In this document: positions 45,909-54,298 of the stretch, piece after piece | How positions within the stretch are numbered: the stretch's first letter is position 1 | Layout of the letters: each line of letters starts with the position of its first letter | Source: Halobacteriovorax sp. DA5 | GTDB lineage: Bacteria > Bdellovibrionota > Bacteriovoracia > Bacteriovoracales > Bacteriovoracaceae | Assembly (NCBI RefSeq): GCF_002903145.1 | Contig: NZ_PPDJ01000007.1 | Location: 124,001-188,000, forward strand | Direction of reading: 5' to 3' | Length of the DNA: 64,000 bases | The notes under the pieces: model-generated | The model's database searches: none | What the model saw: the letters and a program-made list of their open reading frames with translations, nothing else | What the model was told of the DNA's origin: nothing | Position numbers and translations under genes: made by a program

Positions 45909-46973
45909 CTATGAAACGACGTTATATTGATCGTGATAAATTTCAACAATCGTTAGAAATAGTATTCCAATAATTGGTCCATAGAAGATTCCTCCCATAC
46001 CAAAAACACCCATTCCTCCTATAATCGAAAGAAGAACGAAAGTTGAATTAATTTGAATACGGTTACCAATGAATTTTGGCTTAAACCAATTTTCCACAAC
46101 AAGACCAACTAGCGCTGTGAAAATAAAAAGGATGACACCTGAAGTAGGACTTCCTGTAAGGACTAGATAAAGACTTGCAGGAATCGTAACAACAGAGATA
46201 CCAACTAAAGGAACGAAGGCCAAGAAAATCATAAGAACAGTCCAAAGAACAACTGACTCAATTCCTGCCAACCAAAGAGCGAGTCCTCCAAGGACTCCTT
46301 GAATCACTCCACCAACACCATTACAAACCAGTGTTACATAATTCATTTGATTAAACTTATCGAGGATTTTTTGTTCTTGGTCTGATGGAAGTGGCGAAAG
46401 ATCAAATATATATGTCTTTAACCTCTTTCCTTCAACAAAAACACCAAAAACCACAATCATCATAATTGCGAGATCAAAAATGAATGTGATGATATTTCCT
46501 ACAATTGAATTGATACTCGAAATAACAGTTCCCGATATTCCTTTAAGAGTACCAAATACTGTCGTCTTAACTTGTTCCATATCAATATCAACTCCAGTGA
46601 TATCTGAAACACTTTTAATAAGAGCAGCTACTGGCCCATCACCAAATAAAAAGTCGTTAACTTCATGATGAGACATTGCCTTCATTATCGTTTGATAAAG
46701 GCTTAGAGCTTCTTTACTAAGAGCAATTGATAAGAAGATTAGAGGAATAAGAACAAGTAGAATAATTAAACAACTTGTTATCGATGCGGCCATATTGTCA
46801 GAGACTTTAAATTTTTCAATTATCTTAGTATTTAGAGGATTAAATACTCCAGCGAGAACAAAGCCAAAGATGATTGGAGCAATCATTTGCTTGGCCATCA
46901 TCCATACAAGATAACAGACTAAAAGAAAGATAAAACCGAAGAATACGTACGTTACATTATATTTATTTTGCAT
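45909..46973 (-). CDS. AI-2E family transporter (TqsA/YdiK-like permease)
   Basis: This 354-residue inner-membrane protein has about eight helices, the long amphipathic loop after helix 3 (AMSHHEVNDFLFGDGPVAALI), and the C-terminal LVENWFKPKFIGNRIQINSTFVL with GGIFYGPIIGILFLTIVEIY, the AI-2E family signature. Members export autoinducer-2 or act as Na/H antiporters; which applies is unknown. No evident ribosome site. Only 20 bases precede the Na/Pi start. Confidence 0.88.
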   Translation of the reverse strand: MQNKYNVTYVFFGFIFLLVCYLVWMMAKQMIAPIIFGFVLAGVFNPLNTKIIEKFKVSDNMAASITSCLIILLVLIPLIFLSIALSKEALSLYQTIMKAMSHHEVNDFLFGDGPVAALIKSVSDITGVDIDMEQVKTTVFGTLKGISGTVISSINSIVGNIITFIFDLAIMMIVVFGVFVEGKRLKTYIFDLSPLPSDQEQKILDKFNQMNYVTLVCNGVGGVIQGVLGGLALWLAGIESVVLWTVLMIFLAFVPLVGISVVTIPASLYLVLTGSPTSGVILFIFTALVGLVVENWFKPKFIGNRIQINSTFVLLSIIGGMGVFGMGGIFYGPIIGILFLTIVEIYHDQYNVVS

Positions 46974-47019
46974 ATAAATATTGTATGTTTGAATTGGTTA
47001 ATAGGCAATTTTAATTCCC

Positions 47020-47487
47020 CTACTTTATTAGTGCTCGACACTGCCTGAGTTCAATAAATAGTTTTAATAACTTCGTAAGATAATAGGCCCCAGGCATAAC
47101 ACCTATGATGGCAGCATAAGTTAATGCCATTTTGAAATCTTTTAGAAAGTACATAATTACAATAAAAGTAATAATGAAAGATAAAATACCAAAGCAAAAG
47201 AAGATAGAAATGAAATTAACGATCATACTTACGAGAATTGGCGTAGTTGTCGCGACCTTAACATCCTTTGCTACCTTTGCCCTCGCGATATAGTAGTACT
47301 GTCCGACTTTGAAATATGCTAACTCTATCTCTTCATCACTATCGAAGAATTCCGCAATAGAAGATGAAGTAATCACATTTTCAATTCTAGTTCCATCGCT
47401 GAACTCAACAAAACTAAATACGCGATCATTTCCACTTTGTGTTGAAGTTCCACAACCAATAACTGTCGATTTCAAATTCAAAACCAT
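47020..47487 (-). CDS. Small membrane protein of unknown function
   Basis: This 155-residue protein has a soluble N-terminal domain of about 75 residues (CGTSTQSGNDRVFSFVEFSDGT, split at the Asn), which looks like a small beta fold. Two closely spaced membrane helices (about 85-130) and a basic C-terminal tail (ELRQCRALIK) follow. AAGGG precedes ATG. It resembles small bacterial proteins with an OB-like or PH-like head and two helices, but I cannot assign a family. Confidence 0.6.
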   Translation of the reverse strand: MVLNLKSTVIGCGTSTQSGNDRVFSFVEFSDGTRIENVITSSSIAEFFDSDEEIELAYFKVGQYYYIARAKVAKDVKVATTTPILVSMIVNFISIFFCFGILSFIITFIVIMYFLKDFKMALTYAAIIGVMPGAYYLTKLLKLFIELRQCRALIK

Positions 47488-47567
47488 ATTTGGGCCCTTA
47501 AAATTATTAGGCTATTATCGGTAATATACTGGACAACTTTACTTAGAGATTATTTGTTTGGAAGAGC

Positions 47568-47598
47568 TTAAAAATGAAAAGGCTCCGAAAGGAGCCTT
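47568..47598 (-). terminator. Rho-independent terminator for the Tyr-rich protein gene
   Basis: AAGGCTCC-GAAA-GGAGCCTT (47579-47598) gives an 8-bp stem with a stable GNRA-type or TTTC loop depending on strand. Reading leftward it is followed by TTCATTTTT, suiting the gene that ends at 47619. The other strand has only TTTATTATA. Confidence 0.75.
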
Positions 47599-47618
47599 TA
47601 TTATATTAGAATTTGATT

Positions 47619-48131
47619 CTAGTAACAGTAGTAGTTACCCCAGTAATCACGGTAACAATCATAGTAGTAAGTATAGTGAAATGCATACCAGTAGTAATAA
47701 AATGCAACACCACCAAACACTACAAAGTATAGTCCATAGTCGTAGCTATAGTAACCAGAGTAGTTAGCACCTGTATTTTTCATACCATCAACATAGTCTT
47801 GAATTAGTGACTTTGATTCTTCAAGAGTCATATTTTCTACGTTGATTGAACCAACAAGATTAGAAAGTTCAGTAGCAACTTTCTTATCTTTAATATTTGC
47901 TTGTAGGTAATTTAAAACTTCAGATGGCTTAACACCTTCTTGAGCTAGATCACCTAATTGTTTTTCAAATGATTTAACAGTTTCATTGTAGAAGTTTTGA
48001 TCTTTTTGATCCCATTCTACAGATAATTTAAACTCAACTTCTTCAAAGATTGGTGCGATTTTAGCTTCAACATTTGCAAGAGCCGAGAACGAAAAGCATA
48101 CAAGTGCTACAGCAGCTAATTTTCTTAACAT
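47619..48131 (-). CDS. Exported protein with an extreme tyrosine-rich C-terminus
   Basis: This 170-residue protein has a signal peptide (MLRKLAAVALVCFSFSALA). The central 100 residues are acidic and helical, with repeated hydrophobic heptads. The last 47 residues contain 19 Tyr, several Phe and Trp, and two Cys (ending NYYCY), with a short hydrophobic FVVFGGVAF core. The start is the ATG at 48131, with GGGAG 6 bases upstream; the ATG two codons earlier abuts the GGGAG. A strong terminator follows, suggesting high expression. Tyr-rich tails of this kind occur in structural, adhesive or cross-linked surface proteins. No family is recognised. Confidence 0.72.
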   Translation of the reverse strand: MLRKLAAVALVCFSFSALANVEAKIAPIFEEVEFKLSVEWDQKDQNFYNETVKSFEKQLGDLAQEGVKPSEVLNYLQANIKDKKVATELSNLVGSINVENMTLEESKSLIQDYVDGMKNTGANYSGYYSYDYGLYFVVFGGVAFYYYWYAFHYTYYYDCYRDYWGNYYCY

Positions 48132-48211
48132 GAACATCTCCCTATTAATAACGTTATGGGTAACTACCCTATCTAAACATATTTTGTCAATTTAATAAAA
48201 GCCTACTTACT

Positions 48212-49408
48212 TTATAAACCCATCTCGTGATAGGCATTTAGAAGGTTTATACGATCCCTCAAAGGTGACTTACATGATTTACGACACTCTTTGAGAATCG
48301 ACTTCAATAAATCTCCTCTAATATTTGAACTGCTCGTGATATTCTTACGAACATCATAAACAAGACCATGACTTGATTCTTTATCAAGTTCGCGTACTTG
48401 CCATAATACGCCCAAGACAAAATCAATATTGGCGTAAGCATTTGTTTCAAATCCTGCATTATAAACTTCATCGCGAAAGGCATCTTTTTCACGGACTCTT
48501 TTCGCATAATCTTTCACATTATCAGCAATCGTTGCGCTATCAGCGATTGATGCCGCAAAGAAGTCTGCCATACCTTCATTAACAGGAGAAGAATGACTAA
48601 GGCCAAGATGATCACTCAAAGCAACATGAGCAAACTCATGATAAACAACTTCTGGGATAAAGCTTGTATCTAAAAAGAACTTCTTTCCTTGAAGAAGTCC
48701 GTAAAGATTTTTCATTGCATAAAAAGAAGCTTCAATAATTGCAGTCGATCCAAGAATATTTAAACCACTCTGCGCAAGAGCATCCCCAGAAAGTAAAAAT
48801 AAGTCACTTATAAATTTTTGAAAACTTGCTAATCTTGATTGATTCCTAAACTCACTAAAAATAGCAGCAGTTTGTTCAAAGTCATTCTTTAACCCTTCCT
48901 GTGGAAGGTTGATTTCTTTTGCCGGACGAAACCAAATTTCATAATTCCAAGGCTTAATCCCAAACCTTTCTCTACCCTCTCCAGGTGGAATTGAAAGAGC
49001 ATTATTATATTCAGGTGATAAATTATCGTGAGCGAAGTGACCAATTGAATTAAATTGATTTGTTATATTTAAGCGAACGATAAGTTGAGGTAACTCTTTT
49101 ACGTAATCAGACTTAACGACATTAAGAAAATAACGTTTTGCCTTTGTTAAGTGATAAAAGACACTTGCGGCCCTTAGCTTTTCAACTTCGTCCGTTAAAC
49201 TCTCAAGATTGATTGCTTCATTTGATTTCCCATAAACAATTTTAAAACTTTTGTTTTCTAGGATTGGAGCATTAACTAGATCAAGCTCAACTTCTTTCTT
49301 AATCAGATCCATGTCATTATCTCGCGTAATAACCTGGGCCTTGTGACTTGCAAAAGTAGTTACTGTAAGAAATGAAACAAGAAACAACTTAGAAAATTGA
49401 GTGATCAC
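48212..49408 (-). CDS. Exported HExxH metallopeptidase-like protein
   Basis: This 398-residue protein has a signal peptide (MITQFSKLFLVSFLTVTTFASHKA). The zinc motif HEFAH is at 257-261 (VVYHEFAHVAL), and a third ligand is likely at Glu278 in NEGMADFFAA, 17 residues on, the gluzincin arrangement of thermolysin-like peptidases. The upstream 230 residues are unassigned. Its start overlaps the end of the preceding gene by 20 bases, so the two probably act together. It could be a secreted or periplasmic protease relevant to prey or cell-wall processing, which is inference. Confidence 0.75.
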   Translation of the reverse strand: MITQFSKLFLVSFLTVTTFASHKAQVITRDNDMDLIKKEVELDLVNAPILENKSFKIVYGKSNEAINLESLTDEVEKLRAASVFYHLTKAKRYFLNVVKSDYVKELPQLIVRLNITNQFNSIGHFAHDNLSPEYNNALSIPPGEGRERFGIKPWNYEIWFRPAKEINLPQEGLKNDFEQTAAIFSEFRNQSRLASFQKFISDLFLLSGDALAQSGLNILGSTAIIEASFYAMKNLYGLLQGKKFFLDTSFIPEVVYHEFAHVALSDHLGLSHSSPVNEGMADFFAASIADSATIADNVKDYAKRVREKDAFRDEVYNAGFETNAYANIDFVLGVLWQVRELDKESSHGLVYDVRKNITSSSNIRGDLLKSILKECRKSCKSPLRDRINLLNAYHEMGL

Positions 49409-50579
49409 GTGCTGGCTCCTGTTTTGTCTCTGTTAACATCTCAATTCCCACTAAAGATAAAACCTTCACAAAGTAGAAAGTAGTAGGAATTGCTGCAACA
49501 AAAATTGTTCCATATCTTCTAATAAATCTTTTTCTCTTTTCTGCTTTGGTTAGCTCTGGATTCCAAACATCATCGACAAGTGCAAGAGTAGTTAAATCAT
49601 CTCCTGACACAAGTCCTGTTTCATAAGAAGCAGAGAGAACATCCTCAAAGGAAACATTAACACCTTCAAATAAATTCATCATTTGAAGATCTCCAAGTTC
49701 TTTTCTAACCATCTTTGCAGCAAATCGATACTGCTCCATTGGATCAAGAATAATCTCTTCAACACTTTCATCATCAATTATCACATTGATAATAACTTCA
49801 TCTGCATTAAGTCGATTTAACAATCTTTGAGTCATTCCTCGAAGATAGATAATTTGAAATTGATTGTACTTTGCAAGTAATGCCTCTCTTCGAGAAACCT
49901 TACTCTTGTCACGTCGACTTGAAATGAAGTTTGTACCTTTTATATCTAGTCGTTCGGGAAATTGTTTTGTTAAAAATGCCTGTTCTTTCAAATACTCGGC
50001 CAACGTCTGTGGCTCAAGATGATAGTCTTCTTGAGCTAGTCTTTTTAGCATCCAATATGTACGCTTACTTATAAGCTCCTCATGATATGCCTTCTTTAAA
50101 AATTTGATTGGCTTCTTTTGTGCAAGTTCTTTAAAAAGACTCATCGCTGCGAGATTAAAGCACAGTCCTCTCTCTTGTGCCCTTTGGAAGTTATCAAAAG
50201 GTTGTGATCTAAAATCTTTAACAGTAGGATTAAGAGGTACTAGAAATTTTTCTTTCTTCGACTTCTCAAATGACTTCATCGTTCTTAGCAATAGACGATA
50301 TTGTGTATCATCCATTTTCGAAGACGAGCGCAAGTATATTAACGCCTCATAAAGTTTATGATTCGCTACTTGATTAATCTCTTCTAGCACATCGTACTCG
50401 CAACTCTGCTTAGAAAGATCAACTTCTCCTAACAGAGACATTTCCTGAGAACTCAGACCTGCTTGGGCCTTTGCTATATCTTCCTTATCAAAGTACGCAC
50501 TTTGCCCTGCGAGATTTAACCCACATGCTTGAAAGCTCATATTCAAAGACAGAATAAGGATAAGTAGACGATTTTGCAT
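49389..50579 (-). CDS. Exported, probably membrane-anchored, protein upstream of the metallopeptidase
   Basis: This 396-residue protein begins MQNRLLILILSLNMSFQACGLN; the leader ends in FQAC, a possible lipobox with Cys19. The middle is helical and highly charged, with many Lys/Arg/Glu residues (LLRTMKSFEKSKKEKF, LKRLAQEDYHLEPQTLAEYL). A single membrane helix lies close to the C-terminus (GTIFVAAIPTTFYFVKVL). No family is recognised. I use the ATG at 50579 because the signal sequence starts there. Overlap with the metallopeptidase gene suggests a partner, chaperone or inhibitor. Confidence 0.65.
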   Translation of the reverse strand: MQNRLLILILSLNMSFQACGLNLAGQSAYFDKEDIAKAQAGLSSQEMSLLGEVDLSKQSCEYDVLEEINQVANHKLYEALIYLRSSSKMDDTQYRLLLRTMKSFEKSKKEKFLVPLNPTVKDFRSQPFDNFQRAQERGLCFNLAAMSLFKELAQKKPIKFLKKAYHEELISKRTYWMLKRLAQEDYHLEPQTLAEYLKEQAFLTKQFPERLDIKGTNFISSRRDKSKVSRREALLAKYNQFQIIYLRGMTQRLLNRLNADEVIINVIIDDESVEEIILDPMEQYRFAAKMVRKELGDLQMMNLFEGVNVSFEDVLSASYETGLVSGDDLTTLALVDDVWNPELTKAEKRKRFIRRYGTIFVAAIPTTFYFVKVLSLVGIEMLTETKQEPARDHSIF

Positions 50580-50786
50580 ATGCCTATCTACCCTGAACAC
50601 TCAACAAAGAAAATAAGTGGTGAAATTTATACACTAATTATTTAGTTGTAAATTTAATCCAACTAGTTAAGATAACTCCGTTAAGAAATCAATAATTTCA
50701 ACAATTTATGATATAGATCATGTTTTGTTTAGTTTTTGTATTCTAAACAGAAAATATTCATCATTTTTTCAGAAAAGGGAGGACGC

Positions 50787-51995
50787 ATGTCGAAGGAGAG
50801 AGAGAGTAACTTCGATTTTGATGAACTATTCTTTTCCAGGACCGATAAGCGAGGAGTTATCGCGTCTGGAAATTCAGTATTTCAACGAGTCAGTCAGTAC
50901 GAGTGGGAGGAAATGCTTGGCAAGCCCCACAAGGTTGTAAGACATCCAGAGATGCCCCGAGGGGTTTTCTCACTTCTTTGGGACACTATTGCCAAAGATA
51001 AGATGATCGGCGCCTACGTAAACAATCAGGCCAAGGATGGAAGTAATTATTGGGTCTATGCCCTCGTCTCACCTATTGACGATGGCTATCTATCAGTAAG
51101 ACTAAAGCCTAGTAGTCATTTCTTTGAGATCGTAAAAGAGAAGTACATTGAGCTAACTCTACTAGAGAAGCGCAAGAAGCTTACACCAGCACAATCTCAG
51201 GAGAAGCTTCTTGAAATTATTGGCGAATTAGGGTTTGAGTCTTACGAAAACTTTATGATTGAGGCGCTTATGCAAGAGCTTGAATCGAGACAGAAAGCAC
51301 TTGGAGAAGAACCAATTGAGGAACTGAATCTTTTACGCAAGGCCTTAAAGTCAGGATCGTTTTTACAAGAGCAGTCAGAAGGTATTTTTGAGGAGTATCA
51401 AAAGACTTCGCTTGTCCCTATGAACTTAGAACTTCAGGCGGCAAAGATTGGAGAAGATGCAGCTTCGATCGCAACTATCTCAACACAATACGATAATCTT
51501 GCAAAAGAGATTCAAGAGGAAATTAATAAGTTTATGGTTTCGGGAAAGCTCGTTCAAGACAAAGTTAAAGACTGCCAGTTCTTCGTTTGTAACTCAATTT
51601 TGCAAAGAGAAATTTACAGCTTCTTTGAAAAGGAGACTAAACCCTCGCCTATTCAAAAAGAAAACGAAATGAGAATCTTAGCACACTTACAAAATCAACA
51701 GAATATGAACGCTAAATCGAGCCTAATTGATATTCAAAAAGAATTTAGTGAATTCAAAAGAGTCTGTAATGATGTGAAGAAGCTATCAATTGGACTAGAG
51801 ATGGTAAGCATAAGTGGTAAGATTGAAGCGGCAAAGTTAAACCGAAATTCAGGAGAACTTTCAAGTCTACTCGATCAACTAACAAATTTTAAAGACTCAC
51901 TCAAGCAATCACTAAAAGAGATAAACGATATCGGAAGCGATCTAGTTCATCAGGTGTCTCGCATGAATGAGTCCTTAGCTAGTCAAAATAATTAA
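50787..51995 (+). CDS. PAS-domain protein with a degenerate chemoreceptor-like domain
   Basis: This 402-residue soluble protein starts at an ATG with GGGAGG 4-5 bases upstream. The N-terminal PAS domain is Aer-like: FFSRTDKRGVIASGN, YEWEEMLGKPHKVVRHPEMP, GVFSLLWDTIAKDKMIGAYVNN and DGSNYWVYALVSP, the group that binds FAD or haem for oxygen sensing. The rest is long coiled-coil helix. The usual MCP hairpin tip is not present; only a weak echo, LEMVSISGKIEAAKLNRNSGE near 350, is seen. It may be an atypical receptor or an adaptor. No membrane segment. Confidence 0.78.
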   Translation: MSKERESNFDFDELFFSRTDKRGVIASGNSVFQRVSQYEWEEMLGKPHKVVRHPEMPRGVFSLLWDTIAKDKMIGAYVNNQAKDGSNYWVYALVSPIDDGYLSVRLKPSSHFFEIVKEKYIELTLLEKRKKLTPAQSQEKLLEIIGELGFESYENFMIEALMQELESRQKALGEEPIEELNLLRKALKSGSFLQEQSEGIFEEYQKTSLVPMNLELQAAKIGEDAASIATISTQYDNLAKEIQEEINKFMVSGKLVQDKVKDCQFFVCNSILQREIYSFFEKETKPSPIQKENEMRILAHLQNQQNMNAKSSLIDIQKEFSEFKRVCNDVKKLSIGLEMVSISGKIEAAKLNRNSGELSSLLDQLTNFKDSLKQSLKEINDIGSDLVHQVSRMNESLASQNN

Positions 51996-52858
51996 GACTG
52001 ATAACTTTCTTTAAAATCTCTAATTGATTTTGAGATTGTTGTCGTTGGGCGTCGAATGAGCTTTGATAATTGTCTTTGATTATCAAATAAGCCTCCATTG
52101 GATGCACCTTTTTCAGAGTCGGCCAAGAGCTGTGCAAAACCTTCAGGTAGTCCGGCCTGCATTAGAGCGGACTTAAACTCTACTTCACTTAAATTTTGAT
52201 ATTTAATCTCACGCTCAAATTCTTTTCCTACGACCTCTGCAAATTCAGAAAGTGTAAAGGCCTCATCTCCTGCTAGCTCATAAACCTTTCCAGAATGTCC
52301 TTCACTCGTTAATACCTTTGCTGCCGCTAAAGCATAGTCCTCTCGTGCAGCAGTTGATAGTTTTCCATCTCCAGCACAACCGATTACAGTAGAGTGCTCA
52401 ATGATATTAGGTAGGCCCATTGTATAGTTTTCAGAATACCAACCATTACGAAGAATAGTTGTTGCAATATTGAGCTCATTAATAAGTTGTTCAGTTTCAA
52501 CATGCTCCTTTGCAAGTCCCAAAGGCGACTTATCAGCGTGGAGTATACTTGTATAAGTAAGATGCTTAACTGAAGATCTTTTTACTGCTTCAATTACATT
52601 CTTATGTTGAGGTAATCGCTTCCCTACTTCACTAGCTGATATTAATAGTAATTTATCAACTCCTGCGAGTGCCTTATCAAGAGTATCTGGTTTTTCATAA
52701 TCCCCAAATCTTACTTGTACACCTTGTTTTTCATAATCACTTAACTTATCTGTCGATCTTGCAATTGCAACAATCTCATTGGCCTTAACACCTTCATCTA
52801 ATAACGCCTTAATTACTAACTGGCCGAGTTGTCCAGATGCTCCTGTTAATGCAATCAT
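51992..52858 (-). CDS. qorB: NAD(P)H:quinone oxidoreductase 2 family (QorB)
   Basis: This 288-residue atypical SDR of the NmrA-like group follows remembered E. coli QorB: MIALTGASGQLGQLVI, LLISASEVGKRLPQHKNVIEAVK, YTSILHADKSPLGLAKEHVETEQLI, LRNGWYSENY, GKVYELAGDEAFTLSEFAE and GGLFDNQRQLSKLIRRPTTT. It uses NADPH to reduce quinones. AAGGAG ribosome site. Third gene of a YceI-YgiD-QorB operon. It overlaps the convergent PAS gene by 4 bases. Confidence 0.94.
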   Translation of the reverse strand: MIALTGASGQLGQLVIKALLDEGVKANEIVAIARSTDKLSDYEKQGVQVRFGDYEKPDTLDKALAGVDKLLLISASEVGKRLPQHKNVIEAVKRSSVKHLTYTSILHADKSPLGLAKEHVETEQLINELNIATTILRNGWYSENYTMGLPNIIEHSTVIGCAGDGKLSTAAREDYALAAAKVLTSEGHSGKVYELAGDEAFTLSEFAEVVGKEFEREIKYQNLSEVEFKSALMQAGLPEGFAQLLADSEKGASNGGLFDNQRQLSKLIRRPTTTISKSIRDFKESYQS

Positions 52859-52871
52859 ATAATTCTCCTTT

Positions 52872-53651
52872 TTATCTATAGCTAAAGCTTCTCATCGAAA
52901 TGGAAGCGTTTTGAATCCCTTCAAAATCAAATTTCAACTGATCATCATTACTTGATGCTCCGATGATATATAAGAGCGGTAAGTAGTGTTCAATCGAAGG
53001 TACACTCATTTTACCAATGTCTGTTTTTTGAAATTTGTTTATTAAATAATCAAAATCTTTTTCAATAATTTTTTCTTTAATAAGCTCATCATATTCTTTT
53101 GCCCAATTTGAAACTTGGGCGTCTTGACTCCAGCTTATTGCTCTTAAGTTATGAACAATATTTCCACTTCCTATGATCAGAACACCTTTTTCTCTTAAAA
53201 CGCTAAGCTTCTTACCTAAATCAAAATGATACTGAGGTGGCTTTCTCATATCCAGACTCAACTGAACAACTGGAATATCCGCCTTAGGGTACATAAATTT
53301 CAATAATGACCATGTGCCATGATCAAGGCCCCAATTTTCATTATCAAGCTTGATACTTTCACCAATAAGATCAACTATTTCTCTGGCAAGTTCTTGAGAG
53401 CCAGGTGCAGGATATTCGATCTCATATAATTCTTTTGGAAAACCGTAGAAATCATGAATTGTTTTTGGTTTATCCATCGCCGTGACCCAAGTACCTTGAG
53501 TTTCCCAATGCGCAGATATCATGAGTATTGCTCTTGGTTTCGGAAGTTCCTCTCCTATGCTTCTAAGCTGCTCAGTAAAGTCATTACTTGCAACAGCATT
53601 CATAGGAGAGCCATGTCCTAAAAATAGTGTTGGTATTCTCTTTTTAGTCAT
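52872..53651 (-). CDS. ygiD: Extradiol dioxygenase-family protein (YgiD, 4,5-DOPA dioxygenase-like)
   Basis: This 259-residue LigB-superfamily metal enzyme has TLFLGHGSPMNAV (metal His), MISAHWETQGTWVT, the DHGTWSLLKFMYPKADIPVVQLSLD segment (split around 140-165) and SGNIVHNLRAI. It matches E. coli YgiD and plant DOPA dioxygenase. Bacterial members open catechol rings such as DOPA, and the natural substrate is unknown. GAGGGG precedes ATG. It lies between YceI and QorB, and quinone/catechol handling is a sensible shared theme. Confidence 0.92.
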   Translation of the reverse strand: MTKKRIPTLFLGHGSPMNAVASNDFTEQLRSIGEELPKPRAILMISAHWETQGTWVTAMDKPKTIHDFYGFPKELYEIEYPAPGSQELAREIVDLIGESIKLDNENWGLDHGTWSLLKFMYPKADIPVVQLSLDMRKPPQYHFDLGKKLSVLREKGVLIIGSGNIVHNLRAISWSQDAQVSNWAKEYDELIKEKIIEKDFDYLINKFQKTDIGKMSVPSIEHYLPLLYIIGASSNDDQLKFDFEGIQNASISMRSFSYR

Positions 53652-53665
53652 GACTATCCCCTCAA

Positions 53666-54193
53666 TTACTTTGTTACGACTTTAAATGTGAGAGTTACTG
53701 TATCTGAAATTACCTTATCACCAAGGTTCTTAAAAAAACTTCCAGAACCATAGACCATATCAAACTCTGTACGATCAAAAGCTAATACACCAGAGTAAAC
53801 CTTACCTTTTTTAGTTACAGGAACTGTAACGGCATTAGTCTTACCTTTTATTGTTAACTTCCCGTATAAATGGCCATTATCAATTTTATCAATCTTCAAC
53901 TTTGCTGTTGGATACTTTTCAACATCAAAGAAATCACTACTCTTAATATGCGATAAGAACTTAGACTTCCATTCCCCTTTAAGAGTTGTATCGTCAATTG
54001 AACTCATATCTGCGACAAAAGAACCTCTTCCATTATCTAAACTTGCACTTTTCATTTTAATTGGGCCAGAGTGAAAATCACCTGTGATCTTTGTTCCTTT
54101 CCACACAAAAGAGCTTCTAGCTAAGTCAATATTATCGGCCATTGCCGTAAAAGAAGTTAAAATTAGTCCTAGAATTATAAATTTAGCTTTCAT
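53666..54193 (-). CDS. YceI-family exported lipid-binding protein
   Basis: This 175-residue protein has a signal peptide (MKAKFIILGLILTSFTAMA). The mature YceI-fold beta-barrel shows SSFVWKGTKITGDFHSGPIKMKSA, DMSSIDDTTL, SSDFFDVEKYPTAKLKI and GVLAFDRTEFDMVYGSGSFFKNLGDKVISDTV, the family pattern. YceI proteins bind isoprenoid quinones or fatty acids in the periplasm. The start at 54193 (AGGAG upstream) is preferred over a longer frame with no signal peptide. First gene of the operon, divergent from the LysR gene with about 100 bases between them. Confidence 0.92.
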   Translation of the reverse strand: MKAKFIILGLILTSFTAMADNIDLARSSFVWKGTKITGDFHSGPIKMKSASLDNGRGSFVADMSSIDDTTLKGEWKSKFLSHIKSSDFFDVEKYPTAKLKIDKIDNGHLYGKLTIKGKTNAVTVPVTKKGKVYSGVLAFDRTEFDMVYGSGSFFKNLGDKVISDTVTLTFKVVTK

Positions 54194-54243
54194 TATTTTC
54201 TCCTGATTGGCTTTGTTATGTATTCTATTATGGAGAAAAAGGG

Positions 54244-54296
54244 AGTGTTGCAAAAGACCACAATATTGCAATATAATGTTCCATATAAGGAACACT
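54244..54296. promoter_or_regulatory. Operator-like dyads between YceI operon and LysR gene
   Basis: The short divergent region holds a perfect 12-base palindrome ATATTGCAATAT (54263-54274) and a perfect dyad TGTTCC-N6-GGAACA (54277-54294). The second overlaps the LysR ribosome site. An outer pair AGTGTT/AACACT (54244-54249, 54291-54296) encloses both. LysR regulators often bind such dyads in divergent intergenic DNA; the TGTTCC dyad could give autoregulation by blocking translation or transcription. Confidence 0.5.
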
Positions 54297-54298
54297 CT

